From NCBI GenBank assembly GCA_015679605.1, contig JAAAVE010000116.1:9749-32420 (forward strand): a stretch of 22,672 bases of DNA. Reading direction: 5' to 3'. The stretch is from Podila epigama (lineage: Eukaryota; Mortierellomycota; Mortierellomycetes; Mortierellales; Mortierellaceae). Of this stretch, positions 20,127-22,672 are shown piece after piece. Position 1 is the stretch's first letter; the number at the start of each line of letters is the position of its first letter. Position numbers and translations under genes: made by a program. Under the pieces are notes generated by a model that worked only from the letters and a program-made list of their open reading frames with translations, had not been told where the DNA came from and did no database searches.

Positions 20127-22088
20127 CTATGGCGAATGGGCTGACAAGGCCGCCTCCCGTTCCGCTAGCTCACGACGCTGTTCTAGGCGTCGAGCGCGGC
20201 GATGTTCTCCAGAGTCCGACAAAGCTTTCTCCAAGGGCGATTCTGGACTTAGTTCTGGCAAGGAGCTCAAAAAGCGTATTGGGTGTGAAGCAGGCGATGG
20301 TTGCAGTGCGACCAAGGAGAAGAAGGCTTCATTGGTGAATGTTTGCTTTCCTGTTACCAAGTTTTCGCTGTCAACAAAGACATAAACCTCCATGCTGGAT
20401 TGGAAAACGCGAGTGACGACAGAACGTATGGTCAGACAGTCCCCTACGCAATATCAACAAGGAAACATGATGGAAGAATTAATCAAAACGCCGAGCGATC
20501 AGCATATTCTCTGTGGTCACTCAAAGATGTCTTACCAATCATTGTTTTTCGATGGAACTGCAGGCTGTCGATGCTGTTCGTGTCAATTGAAGTTGAAGAG
20601 AATGGTTGCACGCAAGGAAGATGGAGTTGGTCCAAGACGCAGACATTTCAGTCAATGGTTGCGATGAGTTAAAGCAGAACAAGAACCCGCAAAAAGCATT
20701 TACCTCGCTGTTACAATGGGTACGCGTGCCAACCGACTTGCCGAGACTGTGCAGACATTCTCCATCCACTTCATGACTTGACCGCCAAAAGTAATGGAAA
20801 GGCTGTTGGCATGTTGGGGCAAGACCAGTTGGGCGGATTCTGCAAACGTAGACTGCATTGTGACTTTAGGGAGGGGCATATTGTCCATGTGTGTGGAGGG
20901 AGGAGAGGTAGTTTTGGCACGATGCTTCAGTGTTTTTGTGACGTTCCAGGTCCTCATCAGTGCACGAATATCGCTCAGCATGTTGTCCTCGAGCTCCTTG
21001 GCTATGGTTGATTGTTGGAGACGGGCTTCACGTCTTGATTGGGCCATAATGTAGCGTTCCATCTCGATTGGCGAAACTGGCTCGATCGCTGGGAGGTGTA
21101 TGAGCTGCGATGCTTGTTGGTTAGGGTTTGCATTTGATCCCTTATTTTTTGAAGCGCTCGGTAGAGAGAAGCTGTACCGCCGAGCAGCAGGGGAATTAGC
21201 CAACATCGCCTTTGAAGCAGCGACATCAGCGTTAGCAGGGGTTACTGCGGTCGACTGTGAAGGCATGACTGAAGGTCCAGCCACAAGGGAGGTTAAGGGA
21301 GGTTGGGGCAAGGCAACAAAGGTGAGGTAGGCATGACAACAGTACCTCTGCTCTGCAGTGAGAAGGTCTTCCGTCATGACTCGCACGCCGACCTCCATAG
21401 ATGTTTTCCAGGCGCGGTTTACACATGCTTGAAGGATGACAATGTCTTTTGTGGTGATTGGCCCCAAGAAATGGACAGCGTCAACGCTTCTCGTAACCTG
21501 AAGTTGATGTAGAGCAGCTCGTGTCAGCCAGAGGTCAAACCTGTTGGATCGGACTCATGTTTGAACAATTTTTTTTAAGCAGTCTGTTGTAAGTTGCGAT
21601 GACGATGATGCGTACCGCGGGATAGACACCATGCTTCTTGGCGGCTATCCCTGCCGCTATGTCAATCCATGCGAGAACAGTCCCTTTTTTACGATTTGGA
21701 AGTTGAGAATGGAAAGAGTGTCAGACAGAACTCTTTTCTTTTTTCTTGAGGGTAAAAAAAAAAAAAAAAAGGACTCGTGTACATGTTTGGTTCATCAACA
21801 TATTCTTCAGCGAACCTCCAAGGCAGAAGCCACGACCATCGCAATGATTCGGAAGTACCACCTCTGTCATTGTAACCCTATAATATAAAGTTTCAGCTTT
21901 CGTGCGGTTGTCTAGGAGTGAAGAAAAAAAAAAGAGAGAACTGCCCCGTACCAGGATTGAGATGGTTCTTTTGACAATGGAATCTCTGGCTGCCATATCA
22001 AGGGCTCGGGATCCGACTGGGTAGTGCTCGAGTCCTTGACCTTTGCAAAGGAGAGAACACTGTTGAAAAGATTGGCCAGTGAGTCCAT
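20127..22088 (-). CDS. Two-hotdog-domain acyl-CoA thioesterase
   Basis: Predicted to hydrolyse acyl-CoA to free acid and CoA. Minus-strand exons 22088-21952, 21877-21816, 21683-21616, 21497-20704, 20573-20536 and 20443-20127 join in frame to 471 aa. Hotdog 1 (about 46-160): MTEVVLPNHCDGRGFCLGG, TVLAWIDIAAGIAAKKHG, SVDAVHFLGPI, VNRAWKTSMEVGVRV, YLTFVAL. A linker with low-complexity Ser/Ala/Asn follows. Hotdog 2 (about 306-420): TFAESAQLVLPQHANSLSIT, FGGQVMKWMENVCTVSASR, SIDSLQFHR, VTRVFQSSMEVYVFV, FFSLVAL. The tail is Glu/Arg-rich. The repeated pattern LPxH..GxxxGG...W.....A...A..R and the SMEV strand fit the tandem-hotdog ACOT family (ACOT7/11/12 type). The start at 22088 is the only in-frame ATG before the domain. 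No presequence or START domain is seen. Intron 2 uses an unusual GTTCGC donor. Chain-length preference cannot be judged. Confidence 0.86.
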
Positions 22089-22625
22089 TCGAGGGTGCTG
22101 TGAGTGGAGGGTTTTACACAGATGGGGGAAAATAAAAGGGAATTGAATGAGAGATGGGGTCCAATGTAAGACTATTATGCATTGAAACTCGTGAGCAGAG
22201 TAGAGATGATGTTGCAATGGTTGGTTGATGGATGGACAGGGTGAATCAGACTGACAAGACACAAGACACTCCTTGAAACGGGTTGTTTTGCTTGAACAGA
22301 AGAGACATGTTTGGGTACGATACGATAACGATGACGCCCCGTGTGCGTGTGCCAATGGATGAATGAATGGATGGATGGCGAGGGGCGGTTTACTCACACG
22401 CCACGCTGTCTGTGCATGCGCAGACAGCGTGGCACACGCATGCCCTGTCTTTTTTTACGCCCAACCAAACTATGTGTTGCCATTCAACCAACCAACCAAA
22501 CAACCATGCACTCGTCCAAACAGGATAAGATCAAAGAGGATAAAAAAGACAAAAGACAGATTCGATAGATTATTGACAAACAAAACATCTCTTGTTCCTG
22601 TGCACTGCAGTGCCGCCACAACAAC
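22089..22625. other. Upstream region of the thioesterase gene
   Basis: About 540 nt upstream of the minus-strand thioesterase. It contains ATGG/ATGA-rich repeats around 22350-22380, the 13-bp inverted repeat at 22400-22433, and CCAACCAA-rich sequence near 22461-22505. Open frames here are composed of these simple repeats and I do not regard them as genes. Confidence 0.5.
22400..22433. repeat. Perfect 13-bp inverted repeat with 8-nt spacer
   Basis: Left arm GCCACGCTGTCTG (22400-22412), spacer TGCATGCG (22413-22420), right arm CAGACAGCGTGGC (22421-22433). The arms are exact reverse complements. Located about 312 nt upstream of the thioesterase ATG. Confidence 0.9.
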
Positions 22626-22672
22626 AATGCAGCAAAATGATATCCATCGCCATGGAAATGATGATAATAATT
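22626..22672 (+). CDS. Possible 5' end of a further gene, cut by the window edge
   Basis: An ATG in an ACAACAATGC context follows a CA-rich leader-like stretch and stays open for 15 codons (MQQNDIHRHGNDDNN) to the last base. Asn/His/Gln-rich N-termini are common in fungal regulatory proteins. The evidence is only the start context and an open frame too short to test, so this is a weak call. Confidence 0.2.

Noticed and set aside
20116-20385. Plus-strand frame rich in Ser and Arg
   Set aside because: Antisense of the last exon of the thioesterase, whose hotdog sequence is clear on the minus strand.
1-22672. A coordinated new defence, mobile or biosynthetic system
   Set aside because: The genes are standard eukaryotic housekeeping genes on both strands with their own introns and promoters. 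I saw no clustered pathway enzymes, transposase, reverse transcriptase, terminal repeats or array structure.

Overview
This window is eukaryotic, and the gene content points to a filamentous fungus. The genes are compact and mostly interrupted by short GT-AG introns (about 70 to 180 nt). Intergenic DNA is full of T-rich, CA-rich and CAA-rich tracts. The proteins are single-copy eukaryotic housekeeping proteins (COG4, GID9/MAEA, ATP23, TRM2, HSBP1). A membrane-anchored ADAM-type metalloprotease and a TMEM70-like protein suggest an early-diverging lineage such as Mortierellomycota/Mucoromycota. That placement is inference from gene content and style; no search was possible.

Layout. 12-11446 holds six consecutive plus-strand genes: a TRM2-type tRNA m5U54 methyltransferase, a heat-shock-factor-binding protein (HSBP1) with a Pro/Gln-rich extension, COG4, adenine phosphoribosyltransferase, the RING subunit GID9/MAEA of the GID/CTLH ubiquitin ligase, and the mitochondrial metalloprotease ATP23. 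After a gene-free stretch with a 10-N assembly gap (11849-11858) come a long plus-strand ADAM protease (12146-15315), a convergent Gln-rich coiled-coil protein of unknown function (minus, 16842-15718), and, from a shared divergent upstream region, an ER-type cyclophilin (plus, 17235-18329). Then follow a TMEM70-like mitochondrial membrane protein (plus, 18808-19785) and a convergent two-hotdog acyl-CoA thioesterase (minus, 22088-20127). A possible divergent gene starts just before the window end.

The exon models were assembled by eye from reading-frame continuity, GT-AG sites and family similarity. Every multi-exon model closes in frame, and several give lengths close to those known for the family (COG4 797 aa, GID9 396 aa, ATP23 244 aa, APRT 175 aa). 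The genes do not form a pathway or operon. They sample tRNA modification, Golgi tethering, purine salvage, ubiquitin-mediated metabolic control, mitochondrial inner-membrane biogenesis (ATP23, TMEM70-like), secretory folding and shedding (cyclophilin, ADAM) and acyl-CoA metabolism.

I found no convincing new multi-gene system, CRISPR array, mobile element or RNA gene. The most interesting points are local: the HSBP1 N-terminal extension, an overlapping upstream ORF at COG4, a 14-bp perfect palindrome beside a TATA box upstream of the unknown Gln-rich gene, an 18-nt microexon in the cyclophilin, the ADAM intron with competing acceptors, and a 13-bp perfect inverted repeat upstream of the thioesterase.
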